Source of the DNA: Akebia trifoliata
Taxonomy: Eukaryota; Streptophyta; Magnoliopsida; Ranunculales; Lardizabalaceae
Direction: 5' to 3'
Assembly: GCA_017979445.1 (NCBI GenBank)
Contig: CM030717.1
Coordinates: 23,051,288-23,115,287, forward strand
DNA: 64,000 bases
The translations under genes were made by a program, and so were the position numbers. Shown piece after piece: positions 22,227-33,708 of the stretch (position 1 is the first letter of the stretch; every line of letters begins with the position of its first letter). The notes beneath the pieces are model-generated. The model was not told the origin of the DNA and searched no databases. It saw nothing but the letters and a program-made list of their open reading frames with translations.

Positions 22227-22559
22227 ATCTAGTGTTAGAACAATTAATGTTTCTGAGAGCGAGCTCATCTCAACAATTATCATCCTATCATCAATGTAAC
22301 ATCTATTGGAATCTCGATTTATTTTGGATCACCCAAAAGTGATCATTGATTGGACCTTAAAAATTATAAAAATTATGCCTATTGCAATGTTTGGATTTGA
22401 TCAATTATTATATGCCATGCTCATTAATTTATTTGCCATTGATCTTGATCAGATATATAGTTGATGTGCTTATTGGTGATCTTAATGATGTTATTGGACT
22501 GGTATTTATTTTAGCTAATATTCATACGGTATCAATGTGTGATGGTATGATCAGGCCCA

Positions 22560-23380
22560 TGGGCCCATTTATTTGAAAAGGCCCTGGGCACACCCCACTC
22601 TGTTTTACACACACCACATGCACGTTTACTATTTTGCATGCTTGCATGTCCCAATATAGTCAACGTGGCACTAGTGAGTGACCCGGTTTATTCAGAGATG
22701 CGACGTCATTCATGAAAATTATAACTCCAGTCACGTACCTTAAGATATATTAAACTGGGGCATCAGTACTTTCTGATCAGGTGACTCTGAAAGGTATATC
22801 GATGCACCCAGGCTGGAGCGACCCGAGCTTTTGACCTATTGTAAGCCGCACAGTCACATGTCCCGTTTGCCAATATAGTACTAGTACGTGGTCGGTCCCC
22901 TTGTGGGATGCTAAACCATTTATGAAAGCTACAACCCTAAACTCGTACCTATATGGTATATCAAGATAATCTAAGTTCACCAATTGCACTTTTTGATCAA
23001 AATCAATGCCTAAGCGAGATCCTGCCCTGCTGTACCCTACTGTACGAAGGAGATAGACTACGTCTATTCTAGACGAGGTATTTAAGAGGGCCCTTGCTCA
23101 ACATCGTGCACCACCTCTTAACTGGGGATTAAACTGGCTACTTTTGACTTCAGATATGTGGGTTGGAGTCTTAGATTATCACCTATACGGTATATCAAAC
23201 CAAGTCACCACGTATCGAGAGGTATATAGGTGCACTTGGGCAAGGTGGCCAAATAAATTGCATTACACGTAGTAAACCTAGAGTATAGAAGCCTTCCTAT
23301 AGGTCACGACCTAAACTTATTATGGGTGTTCCCAGGTTGCTCTATTTAATCCAACCAACAGGTAAGTGGGTGGACTGATC
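22560..23380 (+). promoter_or_regulatory. Conserved leader block, copy in A
   Basis: About 820 bp of non-coding, relatively GC-rich sequence with clear counterparts in the leaders of C (40740-41590) and B (51030-51900), both inverted with the element. Shared landmarks include CATGGGCCCATTT, GCACACCCCAC, GGTATATCGATGCACC and the CCCAGGTTGCTC end. It lies between PBS and gag in all three. A role in packaging, translation or splicing of the element RNA is possible but unproven. Confidence 0.6.
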
Positions 23381-23782
23381 TAAACCGTTCAAACTAAACT
23401 TATTATATCGGCCTGACCCAATCGGTGAAATGTACCGATCAATTTGAACAAATTAAACCAGTTGGCCCAATTGACAAATGGATTAAACTGATCAATATCA
23501 AATCAGTTGGATTAATTGGTTTCACTTTTAAATATCCAGACCACTTTATATAGAAAGATTCGATCTTAGGATCAAATTAATTTGTCTGATCAAAGGTTCA
23601 ATCCCAATCAGGGGTAGACCCGTATCTAACCTTTCTGACTTTCTTGGTCACTATAGACTTATAGTGCATTTGGATTCGATATTTTCCACCGGACTTGGGC
23701 TATTCTATATCGAAACTTTAATCATGTGATTAAGAGTCAAACCTTTAGAGTCAATAGTTAACCTAGGTTTACTTCCAATCAG

Positions 23783-25375
23783 GTGATAATTGGTCTCAAA
23801 CGTTCTAAACCTCTATCTGTACCACTTTGGGTCTGTGAAAAAAGTCGTCTTTCCAGAGTACCATTGTCAAGTAGTCAGTCTTTGCCACAAGAAGAAACTA
23901 GTACCATGGATGAAGCTGCACTCCGTCAGATTTTAGAATATTTTCAAGTACATATTATTGCTTCAGTCCAAACACAAATTGAATCCCTGAAAATTGAAAA
24001 GGGAAAAGATAAAGCTATAGAACCTCAGGATGTCTTTGACCTTGTCAAAAACCAAGAAGATGATCAATTACCTGTTGACCCTATCTTAGCTCATCGAATA
24101 ACTCAGGTTGAAACTGCTTTGAAGAATATTAAAGAGCCTGACGATCTTATTCTTGGATTAGGGGAAATGACCTTGTTTCCCATAGTCTGTCTGCCAGAGA
24201 AGTTCACAATGCCAGATATGAAGAAGTTTGACGGTATTGGATGCCCTAGGACTCACTTAAAAGTATATGTCGACATAATGCAATCTCAGGGTCTGAGTTT
24301 TTCAAAGAACCCTTATAGGTTCTGTCCTAAGCTAGTTAATGTCATTGGACACATCTCGGGTAAGAATATGGCATGAATTGATGAAAGAGTTTATTGTTCG
24401 GTATTCATTCAACATGGATATTGAACTCACAAGAAGAGACCTAGAAACTACTAAATAGAAACCCGGGGAAACTTTCATTGAGTTCATTGCTCGATGGAGA
24501 GCTAAAGCCGCTCAATTGTGGGACCGACCTCAAGAGAATGAACAAGTTAAAATTATTCTCAAGAATCTCACTCCAAATTATGCAAAGTACTTGATGCCTC
24601 AGTACATTCTCACTTTTCAATCCCTCCTTGAGGCTGGAAATCAAGTTGAGGATGCTTACTCTTCGGGACTTTTTGGTAATCCGTCTGAGTCAAAACCCAA
24701 ACATTTCAAACCTAATGTCAATTCTTTACAAGTGACCAATACCTCCTTCGCACTATCTCCTTAAGCTACTCAGCCTTCACAAGCCAAGCCTAGGAGACAA
24801 TTTACTAATCTTGGAATGTCCCTTAGTATTGCTTATAAAAATTGATAAAAAGGGGATTGCTGATACCTTTACAACCTAAGCCTTTGCCAAATCCTCTTTC
24901 CCCAAACATGGATAATGGGTAATTCTGTGAATTCCATCAGATGCCTGGTCATGTTCTTGACAGGTGTATTACTCTCCGACATGTTATCCAAGATCTTATT
25001 GAGCAAGGAAAAGTCACCATACCCACTCCTACTACTCCCAATGTTAAGACTAACCCTTTGCCTATTTTTCAAAATCAGCCCCCTCTTACTCTGAACCTAA
25101 TATCCATATCCAAATCCGAATCAATTGACCCAATTTCCTTCATTCACCCAATTAGTCTTAACAGTGCATTTGTTGCATGCCAGAATGAGCTCAACTACCC
25201 TAAGGCAGTGACAGAACTGAAGAACAGAGAAATTATTGAAGCAACGGGTTGTCCCGCATATGACATACTTGAATCGAAACATGAAGAGATAGTAAAAGTA
25301 GGCAAGTTCAAGTCATCCATCGAAGATAACCGAAGTAGCATAGACTCTAGAATTGTGTCCCTCCATTTAGAATGA
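23783..25375 (+). pseudogene. Broken gag of element A
   Basis: The first part (23783-24376) has a charged N-terminal half, then LPEKFTMPDMKKFDGIGCPR, the start of the retrotransposon gag core in this family. A frameshift or small deletion follows near 24330-24500. The core resumes in another frame at 24516-24764 with ENEQVKIILKNLTPNYAKYL. A third piece (24910-25375) carries a zinc-knuckle-like CEFHQMPGHVLDRC (C-x2-H-x4-H-x4-C) and a proline-rich stretch. Equivalent pieces are seen in B (47706-49201) and C (39086-39730). Gag builds the virus-like particle; this copy could not make a full protein. The residues after about 25190 do not resemble anything I know. Confidence 0.8.
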
Positions 25376-25619
25376 TGTCGTCTTTTAAGTCTTCTTAATT
25401 TTTTTTTAGCTTCAGTTGTGTCAGTCTTTGAATTCAGTTAGTCATCTTTATTTTTGGGTTTTAGTAAGATTTGTCAGTCTATGTTCTTTTCAATTCCAAT
25501 AAATAAAGAAGCTTTTGGTTATCATGTGTGCAATAATGATGTGAATATAAAATCTAACATGAGAAATGACTTAAAGCTCACTAACCAAATTTGATAAATA
25601 TTAGAATTAAAAAGTACAC

Positions 25620-25742
25620 TCAAGAAGTGCAAATTGGTGATACGTTATCCTCAGGAGAACATGAGAGAATAGTAAACTTACTTGAGAAATTCAACAATGT
25701 TCTTGCATGGTCTCATAAGGATATATGGATGGATTACACAAA
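25620..25742 (+). pseudogene. Remnant of the RT N-terminus in element A
   Basis: A short frame reads HERIVNLLEKFNNVLAWSHK, matching the segment that normally begins the reverse transcriptase of this family (LL-x-EF-x-DVFAWS). It stops there; catalytic RT motifs, RNase H and integrase are all missing, and the family's 3' non-coding modules follow within a few hundred bases. This marks the pol deletion in A. Confidence 0.55.
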
Positions 25743-27479
25743 AACATAGATCAAGACATAAAGTCAAAAGTGATTTCAAAGTCAAAGATTATCAGTAAAA
25801 AATGATATAGTTGAAAGTATCGACAAAGACGCTAAGACCTACAAGTGGATCTACCACATTTTTCACTCAAAAGAGGAGAGTTTTCATTCATAAAAGAATA
25901 AAAGGTTTTCTTGAAGTTTTAGAAAAATTGAATAGTCAGAAAACTTAATCATACTCGAAGAATATTCATTCTAAAAAAAAAGACTTTACTTGACAGAGCA
26001 ATCTAGATATCGAATTCCTGAAACTTTGACCAAATCAAGCAGCATTCATCAAAGGAGGCTTTCTTTGGTCAAACCATTTTCCTATCTTACAAAAAAAAAT
26101 ATAACCTTCTTTAGCCTCTCGCAACCTCTAAAAAAATCAATAACCTATTTTTTCTAAACCACACCAACCAACCTTGGGAGGGAGTCTAAGTATGAATTAC
26201 GTTTTGACCTAATCCCAAAAGAAAAAATGAAATATTTGGAGTACGTAGGCAACCTGAGAAGTTACTTCAGGCCTGGTCACGCAAAAAAAAATCTATTTTC
26301 TTAAGAAAAGTGTCATCTAAAAGGAAAATCCCCTATTGAATGGTTTAAAAGAAGAGAATGCCAAATTAGGGGTATTAAAAGAAAAAATTGACAGAAAAGA
26401 AAAGAATGTCAAACTAGGGGCATTAGAAAAAAAATAGTCAAAAGAATTTACAGAAAATAATGACAAAGAAAAGAGAATATTAGACTAGGGGCATTTTGGG
26501 AAGTCGAGCCTTTTACTTTTTTCTTTCTAAATCATGTCCTAAGCCCACCTATTAAGTCCTCCTGAATGCTAATTGACTTGGTTAAGGTGTAGGGAACTAA
26601 GAAGATGTCGAGTTAAATATTCAAGATCATCAAGAAAAAAAGAGAAGCCCGCTAAGTCGAAAATCCGAAAAGGCGACTTAGGCAAAAGTTAGGGCATAAC
26701 TATAAAAAAGAAAGTCTGTTAGGTTCAAAACCTGAAAAGGCAACCTAGGAAAAAATCAAGGCATCATCAGAAAAAGAAAAACAAAACCTGCTAGATTGAA
26801 AACCTGAAGAGGCGATCTAGGCAAAAATTAGGGCATCATCAAATGGGAGGAAAAGTTCCATCAAGAAGAAAAATTCAGAAGGAAGCTTGTGCAGAAACTA
26901 GAAAATGTAGAATCATTCAAGCCACAATATTCATTTTTCAGCCAAGAGCTCACATCCGACGAAGACAATGTTGAAGTCGAAAAAATCAGAAGTCATCTTG
27001 AATATTGTAGGATCTTCAAGAGTATGTTTACTTGTTCAAGTGTTCGTTAATGGAAGATGTAGAACCATCAACTTCTTTGAAGAGAAAGATCTTCTATTAT
27101 AATATTTATAAAGATTTTTTAAGTCCAGCTCAAATATTTTTTAAAAGAAATTCGAAAGAAAGTAATCAATCCCTTATTGCACATATGATAATTCTAAGAG
27201 TCTTAAATTTAAGGGAATGTTAGTTATTCTATTTGTCATATATCAGAGTTCATATTTTTCAAGCGTAATCCATTCCATCAGTCTCGTAGTCAAGTTCTAG
27301 TTAAAGCCAACCTTGAAACTAAGGGCATTTTTGAAAGTCATTTAATTCTAAAGTTTTGTTCTTAATCACATGATAAAAAGAAAAATCTTACTTAGAAGTC
27401 CGATGAAGTCCAATGATAATTATGAATCCAGATGCATGATAAGCCAATAAAGAACCGATCTTTCAAACTTTGAACTCGA
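25743..27479 (+). other. Non-coding 3' region of element A
   Basis: No gene seen. 26188-26285 matches the conserved module of B (18362-18440) and C (37912-37990). From about 26640 to 26830 a phrase like AACCTGAAAAGGCAACCTAG repeats at intervals of about 60-80 bases, again a family feature. Confidence 0.55.
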
Positions 27480-28070
27480 TTTTGAATCATAGAATGAATT
27501 AATAGGATTGTTGAAGTTCCTCTAAATCTAAGTCTGAGAAATGTGGCTTAGTAAGTTCCAGTCTGAGAAGCGAGACTCCAATTTTTTTAATCATAGAATG
27601 AGTAGGTTTTTTGAAGTGCTTACAAACCTAAGTTCAAGTCCAAGAAACGAGACTCCAACTTTTTGAATCATAGAATGAGAAAGCTTTTTGAAGTGCCTAC
27701 AAACCTAAGACCGAGTCTGAGAAATGAGACTCCAACTTTTTGAATCATAGAATGAGTAGGTTTTTTGAAGTGACTACAAACCTAGGTTAGAGTCCGAGAA
27801 GCGAGACTCCAACTTTTTGAATCATAAAATAAATAGGTTTTTTGAAGTGCCTATAAACCTTAGTTCGAGTTCGAGAAACGAAACTCCAATTTGAATAGGA
27901 TTGTTTAAGTTCCTGTAAACCTTAGCCAGAGTCGGAGAAACGAGACTCCAGCTTTGTTTGAATCATATTGAATTAACAGGATTGTTTAAGTTCCTTAGCC
28001 TGAGAAGCGTGGCTACAATAGGATCGAGTCCAATAAACGAGACTCAAACTTTTTCGAACTCTAAAAAGGA
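27480..28070 (+). repeat. About seven tandem 77-bp repeats in the 3' region of A
   Basis: Units contain GAGACTCCAACTTTTTGAATC followed by GTTTTTTGAAGTGCCTACAA. The GACTCCAACT core recurs at about 27651, 27727 and 27804, with more degenerate copies at 27570, 27884, 27945 and 28041. It occupies the place where B and C carry 33-bp arrays. Confidence 0.8.
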
Positions 28071-28491
28071 ATTTCAAATAGGATTTAACGAAGTTCCTAC
28101 AATGTTATGACTCCAATTACCTTATTGTTCAACCTTGCCATGATTGCTTTCGTTGCATAAGCACATTTCAATTTTGAATCATTATTGTCAGTGAGAGAAG
28201 ATCTCTAGGACCTGACACATATTTACTCAGTAAGCATCACATCATTGCACACACGTGCACTTTTGTATTAGTCAAGAAATTTTTTCTAAAATTCAAGGAT
28301 CTGACACTGTCAGTGAGAGTTCGCGTTCAAGGACCTGACAATCTTTTAGTTTGGGGAGAGTTTTACCCTCAAGGATCATAACATCCCGACGAATTGTTAA
28401 ACCAGACTACAAAATGAATTATCACTAGCTTTGGCATTCGGATATCGCACTATCTACCGAAATAGATTTGATATCTAGTTTGCTTCAACCT

Positions 28492-28507
28492 GCCAAAGAG
28501 GGGTATC
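28492..28507 (+). other. Polypurine tract of element A
   Basis: GCCAAAGAGGGGTATC immediately precedes the 3' LTR start TGTAGACACC and matches the tract in B and C. Confidence 0.8.
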
Positions 28508-30306
28508 TGTAGACACCCCATTTTTGCACTCGCCTGATTAATCAACTCGTCAACCCGATTACAACGGTTCCCAATGATGGATGATTATTCCAATGCTTTA
28601 TTTTGTTACTAGATGTGTTTCAGAAATTTGGATGAGGTATCTCAAACTAACGAAGCTATAGAAACCACGCTATGCTAGGAAAATGTAACCCAAAAAACAT
28701 AGAAATCATTATTTTTCAAACAAAAAGAAGATTTATGATAAAAATCACTAAAAAATTATCAAGTTATCAAAATACCCCTAACCTCAAAAAAACCCTAGAG
28801 CCTACATTACGCTTAGGAAAATCCTTTCAATCATATAATATAACAAATCGAAACCAAATAAATCATTTCGTCAATTTTCACAAAATTTGACAAAATTACA
28901 AAAATGCCCCTCATAAAGTTCACGACCATTTTGCATAAAACATTTCATAAATGACACAAACCAATATTCCCATTGAATTTCTTACGATAAATATATTCTA
29001 AAACATCTTAGAACATCAAAAATCGACTTGAAACGCAAAAGTTTTCTTCAAGGGGCAAAACAGTAATTTTCCAATAAAAAAATTTTAAATTCTGAAATTA
29101 ATAAATAAAATATTAAATAATTTAAAGTAAAACATTAATAAAATTAATTTAAAAATTTGAACAAAAAAAATCGACCAATTTGGCTCTCAGGCAAAATTGT
29201 TGATGGTTGCCTAGATATTTATTAAAGGACCCCTCCATCAAGGGCCTAAAGAATTAAAGATATAATAAAAGGGAGTTCTCCAAGAAATTAAAGTCAATCA
29301 AGTAAGACTAAAGTCAATCTTAAAGTCAATAAAGTAAGACTAATGTCAAGATCTTAAAGTCAATCAAGTAAGCTTAAAATCAAGATATTAAAGTCAATCA
29401 AGTAAGCTTAAAATCAAGATATTAAAGTCAATCAAGTAAGACTAAAGTCAAGATCTTAAAGTCAATCAAGTGAGACTAAAAGTCAAAACCCTAATAGAGT
29501 TCTAATTAAATAATAATAATTCTAATTAAATTATAACTCTACCTAAAACAATTCTAATTAAATAATAACTCTAGTTAAAATAATTTTAATTAAAATATAA
29601 CTCTACCTAAAATAATTATAATTAAACAATAACTCTCTCTAAAAAAATTATAATTAAACATTAACTCTATCTAAAAAGCATCTAAAAAAATCTATAAATA
29701 GGGGTCCCTACAACCTATTTTCGTATCAAAATATAAAACCCTAGAGAAAGTAGGTCAAAAAGCTTTCCTAGCCTCCCCAAAGCCCTAATTTTGAAGTCCC
29801 AATTCTTTACCTTACATCCATACCCCAACTTTAGCTCAAAAAATAGTCAAAAATCCTTATAAAATACCTTAGAATCCATAAAAAAATTAGAAAACTCATA
29901 GATCCAAGAAAAAGATACATCAACTAGGAGATTAGAAATCGGATCCAGCAACAGAACGAAGCGAGGAATACTGTACAACGAGTTGTTCTATCAGATCTGA
30001 GGGAACAAAACCGTTGCGTTCGGAAAAGGTAACCATTTTTATTTATTTTGATTATTATTTAGGTCTTGTTGGCAATGTAATTTTATTTGGGAATTAGTAG
30101 AGATCGGTGTTTGTCAGGCGGGGTTGGTGCCTAACACCTTCCAACCCCGTAATTTGATCCCCGAACTTAAATTTTTTTAGTAGATCAGTTATTTTATCCT
30201 TTTAGAGTCAATGTTCGATTCCTAGACCATAATAACTAGGTGGCGAGTCCCAAACCTCAAAGGTCAAAAATGGTTCCGTGCACCCCGCGGATCGAGGGCA
30301 CTTTCA
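28508..30306 (+). repeat. 3' LTR of element A
   Basis: It starts TGTAGACACCCCATTTTTGC and ends GGGCACTTTCA. TATAAATA lies at 29693-29700. It is about 110 bp longer than the 5' LTR, chiefly because of three extra copies of a 34-bp unit (29290-29490). It is followed by the target duplication CTAAC. Many differences from the 5' LTR are C to T or G to A, as expected for methylated DNA ageing in place. Confidence 0.9.
29290..29490 (+). repeat. 34-bp VNTR in the 3' LTR of A, six copies
   Basis: Units begin at 29290, 29322, 29356, 29390, 29424 and 29458 with AAAGTCAATCAAG or a variant. Two middle copies share the variant AAGCTTAAAATCAAGATATT, which points to recent local duplication. Confidence 0.85.
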
Positions 30307-30700
30307 CTAACGCGTCAGTAAATCTATTATCTTCTCTTGATAGGTGCTGGAACATGATAGCTTTAAACTTGCTCACTAAGTTTAACAGATACTCATGATA
30401 AGGCTTTAACTTTTCATCCCTAGTTTTCCATTCTTCCAATGACTGATGAATGACCAAGGTTGAATCTCCGAATACTTCAATTTCTATAATGCCCAGACTC
30501 AAAGCAGCTTCAAGCTCAGCGATGCATGCCTTATATTCCGCTGTATTATTGGTGTTAGAAAAGGCTAACTTAATAGCGATAGGAATGTGGTAACCTTCAG
30601 AAGAAAATAGAACTACCCCTATTCCATACCCATTCTGATTGGCGACTCCATCAAAGTATAGCTGCGATGTCTGATTATACGGTTCTTCTTCAACATGCAA
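30307..30700 (-). pseudogene. Second (archaeal-type) RNase H of element B
   Basis: The frame shows LYFDGVANQNGYGIGVVL, then a TAEYKACIAELEAAL helix, VFGDSTLVI and LSREDNRFTDALV. These provide the four acidic residues (D, E, D, D) of an RNase H active site. Ogre/Tat elements are known for carrying this extra RNase H after the ordinary one. It is cut at 30307 by element A; the frame continues on the far side at 19309. RNase H removes the RNA strand after reverse transcription. This module looks better preserved than the rest of pol. Confidence 0.85.
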
Positions 30701-30739
30701 GATATTCTCATCTGGGAACTGATCAACAGACCTTATTCA

Positions 30740-31493
30740 TTATACTACCGGGTGATCTGCCAAGTATTCTACCACAGCTCTCCCCTTAATAGATTTCTGT
30801 GTAATATGCGTGATGTCAAATTCTGATAACAACAATAACCATCGTGCGGTTCTCCCTATCAGGGCCAATTTTTCAAAGAGATATTTGAGAAGATCCATTT
30901 GAGTTAACAAGATAATTGAATGAGATAACATATAGTGCCAGAGTCTCTGAGTAGCCCATACCAGTACTAAGCAAGTTTTTTCGAGGGCTGAATACTTTCG
31001 TTCATATTCCAACATCTTTTTAGTGATATAGTAGATAACCATTTCTTTGTTATTACCTTTGTCAAACTGTGCAAGCATGCATCCCATAGCTTCTTTTGTG
31101 ACTGACAGATAAAGAAGAAGTGGTTCACCCGGTATAGGTGGAACCAAAATAGGCGGGTTCAAGAGATATTCCTTGCATTGTTCATTCCAAACTGTTGGTT
31201 CATTCTTCTTGAGGCTTGAAAATAGGTTCGCAGACAGTGGTAAGTTGAGTGATGAATCTGTTGACATACTGGATTCTGCCTAAAAAATCTCGAATCTGTT
31301 TTTCAATCTCAGGCGGTGGCATTTCTTGGATGGCTTTAATCTTCACAAGGTCTATTTTGATCCTTCTTTCACTGACCACAAATCCCAATAATTTTTCAGA
31401 AATTACTCCAAATACATATTTTCGCAAGTTGAGTCGGAGTTGGTACTTTTGAATCCTTGTGAGAAACTTTTCTAATGCAGCAACGTACCCCAA
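30740..31493 (-). pseudogene. RT thumb/connection and RNase H of element B
   Basis: The upper part (31200-31493) has LRLNLRKYVFGVISEKLLGF and RDFLGRIQYVNRFITQLT, as in the region after the RT palm of Ty3/gypsy. It runs, after a frameshift at about 31200-31267, into the first RNase H with EAMGCMLAQFDKG, YERKYSALEKTCLVLVWATQ and the HYMLSHSIILLTQMDLLKYL stretch. The expected catalytic aspartate before the VTKEAMG motif reads S, so this RNase H has probably lost activity, in line with the presence of the second one. The end YLADHPVV closes the frame before the linker. Confidence 0.8.
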
Positions 31494-32125
31494 TCATTCC
31501 TTAGATTTGACTATCATATCATCTACATAGAATTTGACTTCCTTATGTATCATGTCGTGCAGTAAAGTCGTAGCTACTCTTTGATAGGTGGCTCCAACGT
31601 TCTTCAAACCAAAAGGCATAACCTTGTAGCAAAAGGTTCCCCACTGTGTGATAAAGAACATTTTTTGCATATCCCGATGATCCATTTTTATCTGATTGTA
31701 CCCTAAAAAATCATCCATGAAGGACAACAAAGCATGCCCTGTCGTACTATCTACTAGAACATCTATGTGTGGTAAAGGAAAATTGTCTTTTAGATTCGCT
31801 TTGTTTAACTCACTACAATCCACACATTCGGACTTTTCCATCCTTTTTAGGCACCGGGACGACATTAGCAATCCACTCGAGATACTTCACTACTTCCAAA
31901 AATCTAGCATTAATCTGCTTTGTAACTTCTTCTTTAATCTTTTGAGTCCATTCCGGCTTCATACATCAAAGTTTATGTTTGATTGGTCGAACATCAGGAT
32001 ATATTGGAATCCGATTTTGAACAATATCTGTGCTTACTCCTGGCATGTCCTCATAAGACCACACGAACAAGTCTTTGAACTTTCTGAGCAAGTCTACTAT
32101 CCCTTTGCGTTCATCGGGAGATAAA
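31494..32125 (-). pseudogene. Reverse transcriptase palm of element B
   Basis: The RT motifs are in order: CVDCSELNKANLKDNFPLP, motif A GHALLSFMDDFLGYNQIKM, FCYKVMPFGLKNVGATYQR, and the catalytic YVDD in VKFYVDDMIVKSKE near 31505-31530. Upstream, 32050-32125 reads MPGVSTDIVQNRIPIYPDV, the usual RT N-terminus. At least two frameshifts separate it from the core (near 31960 and 31870). It is clearly Ty3/gypsy RT of Ogre/Tat type but not functional. Confidence 0.85.
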
Positions 32126-32184
32126 GTGATCCCAATCCGAATCTCTTGAAGACTTTTTTTTGTTCTGAGGTTGATAACCTCTAC

Positions 32185-33123
32185 TTACTCTATTAGAGGT
32201 TGAGCCCGACGTTCATTTTCTTGTTCAAGTAATTTGATTATTTCAGGGGGAGGTTCTTCATCAGAAGACTCTCCCTCCGAAGTCAGATTATTAGTTAAAT
32301 TATTATTGCACTCAGGATAATCAAAAATTTCTTTCATTTCATTAATAAGAAATGAGGTAACAGAACTCATTACAGACTTTACGGACTCACTTGGCTCAGC
32401 AGAAATAACAGACTCATTGGACTCAGCAGAAACAATTAAATTACCTGACTCAACAGAAATAGAGGACTCATCAATCATGTCGGACTGAACATGACTGATA
32501 GAACCGGTCTCGACATGTAACACATGACTCATTACATGATAATTGGAAAGAAGCTCGACCGCAGGTTTGATTATAGACTGAGGATTTGGGATCCCCTTCT
32601 CAACCGACAACACTAGGACACTATGATCTTCAATGAATAACTGATCAATATTAAGGGAGTCCAGATTGAGCTGCCAGTCTTCGACTTCCTTTTCTTCAGC
32701 TTTTGTGCTTGCTTCATTTTCAGGCCATTCCATGCCAAAGAAAATTTCAAATCCCGACAAGCGAGTTCCTGTGATGTGATCAATGAACGGCTCTGAAAAC
32801 CAACAATAACGGAAATCTTCTCCTTCTTTCACGAAATAGCCATTAAGGGTCTTACCATAAGGCTTCATTTTAATCAAATCCGTGGTGCGCGCTTGCCTTT
32901 TGGCAATTGCCTTGTCCCGCTTTGTCTTCCAGTATTGGGCCCAATCTTTTTTAGTCGGCTTATATCCTAGCCTGAATGTGCTAATGACCTCTTTAATTAC
33001 TGGTGCCACTTTAATACCTTGTTGCTTGCGACCTAGGCCCATACCAAGGAAAAATCTCATTTTTTTTAACATATTGGCCATGTAGCAGTTAGAGGTGTTT
33101 TCAATAGAGAAATATTCTTTCAC
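32185..33123 (-). pseudogene. G-patch and linker segment of element B
   Basis: A 312-codon open stretch between protease and RT. Near its start is a glycine-rich MRFFLGMGLGRKQQGI motif, the G-patch known in this position in Ogre-type elements. It is followed by GYKPTKKDWAQYWKTKRDKA and an acidic, serine-rich linker (residues about 180-300) ending near EGESSDEEPPPEIIKLLEQE. It is in the same frame as the protease piece, with only one TAA between them (33190-33192). G-patches usually bind RNA or helicases; the role in the element is not established. Confidence 0.75.
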
Positions 33124-33192
33124 CGAGTGATCCCATTGGACTAGGCATATCTTTTTAAATTCAAACTCACTGAGCTCTACCCACTGTTGTTC

Positions 33193-33708
33193 TTATTGAA
33201 TCTCAAGTAACGGTTCATTCTTGGCTTCGGTACTGTTTACGATCCCCACAATCTCAGCATCTCCATAAAGAGTAATTACTAGTTCATCTTTGATAAATTT
33301 AACTTTCTGGTATAGCGTGGAAGGTATGGCTTTGATCTTGTGTAACCATAGTCTCCCGAACAGTAAATTGAAAGAGGACTGGATATCAATAACTTGAAAT
33401 TCCACAGAAAATTTAGCTATGCCTGTGGACAATTGAAGGTGCAAAATTCCCAGTACATCACTCTTGGTGTTATCATAGGCCCTAACACCTTGATTAATGG
33501 GTTTGAGATCTTTAGCCTTAAACTCGAGGTAGATAGCAGTCTTTAAAGGGCAAACATTCAGTGCATTCTCATTGTCAATCAAAATCAGAGGTACCCTCAT
33601 CCCATTGCAGTTGACTGTAATATGTAAAGGTTTAGTATGGCTTTCTCCTTTTTTTGAGATATCTGAGTCTGAGAAGGATATGATATTTTCTACATAAGTT
33701 GCCCCTAC
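33193..33708 (-). pseudogene. Aspartic protease region of element B
   Basis: The frame reads MRVPLILIDNENALNVCPL, the protease region of Ogre/Tat elements, where the active site is D-N-G-S rather than D-T-G. Here the G reads E, which would damage the site. It continues into VEFQVIDIQSSFNLLFGRLW, the flap and second half, and ends at a TAA near 33190. Above 33600 the frame stays open up to 33708 (GATYVENIISFSDSDI), where element C interrupts it. The protease normally cuts the polyprotein. Confidence 0.75.

Larger units (their letters stand above)
19315..30306 (+). mobile_element. Element A: pol-deleted Ogre/Tat-type LTR element nested in B
   Basis: LTRs of 1,689 bp (19315-21003) and 1,799 bp (28508-30306) in plus orientation enclose a PBS, leader with 192-bp repeats, broken gag, a scrap of RT and a 3' region ending in a PPT. 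The 5-bp duplication CTAAC flanks it exactly (19310-19314 and 30307-30311). It split element B in the linker between the second RNase H and integrase; without A and one duplication copy, B's frame reads through. Protease, RNase H and integrase are absent, so it is non-autonomous or deleted. In the last 180 bp the two LTRs differ at about 15 sites by eye. Confidence 0.9.

Noticed and set aside
22382..22576. 64-codon hydrophobic frame in the leader of A
   Set aside because: It lies next to the conserved non-coding block, is not kept in B or C, and resembles no family.
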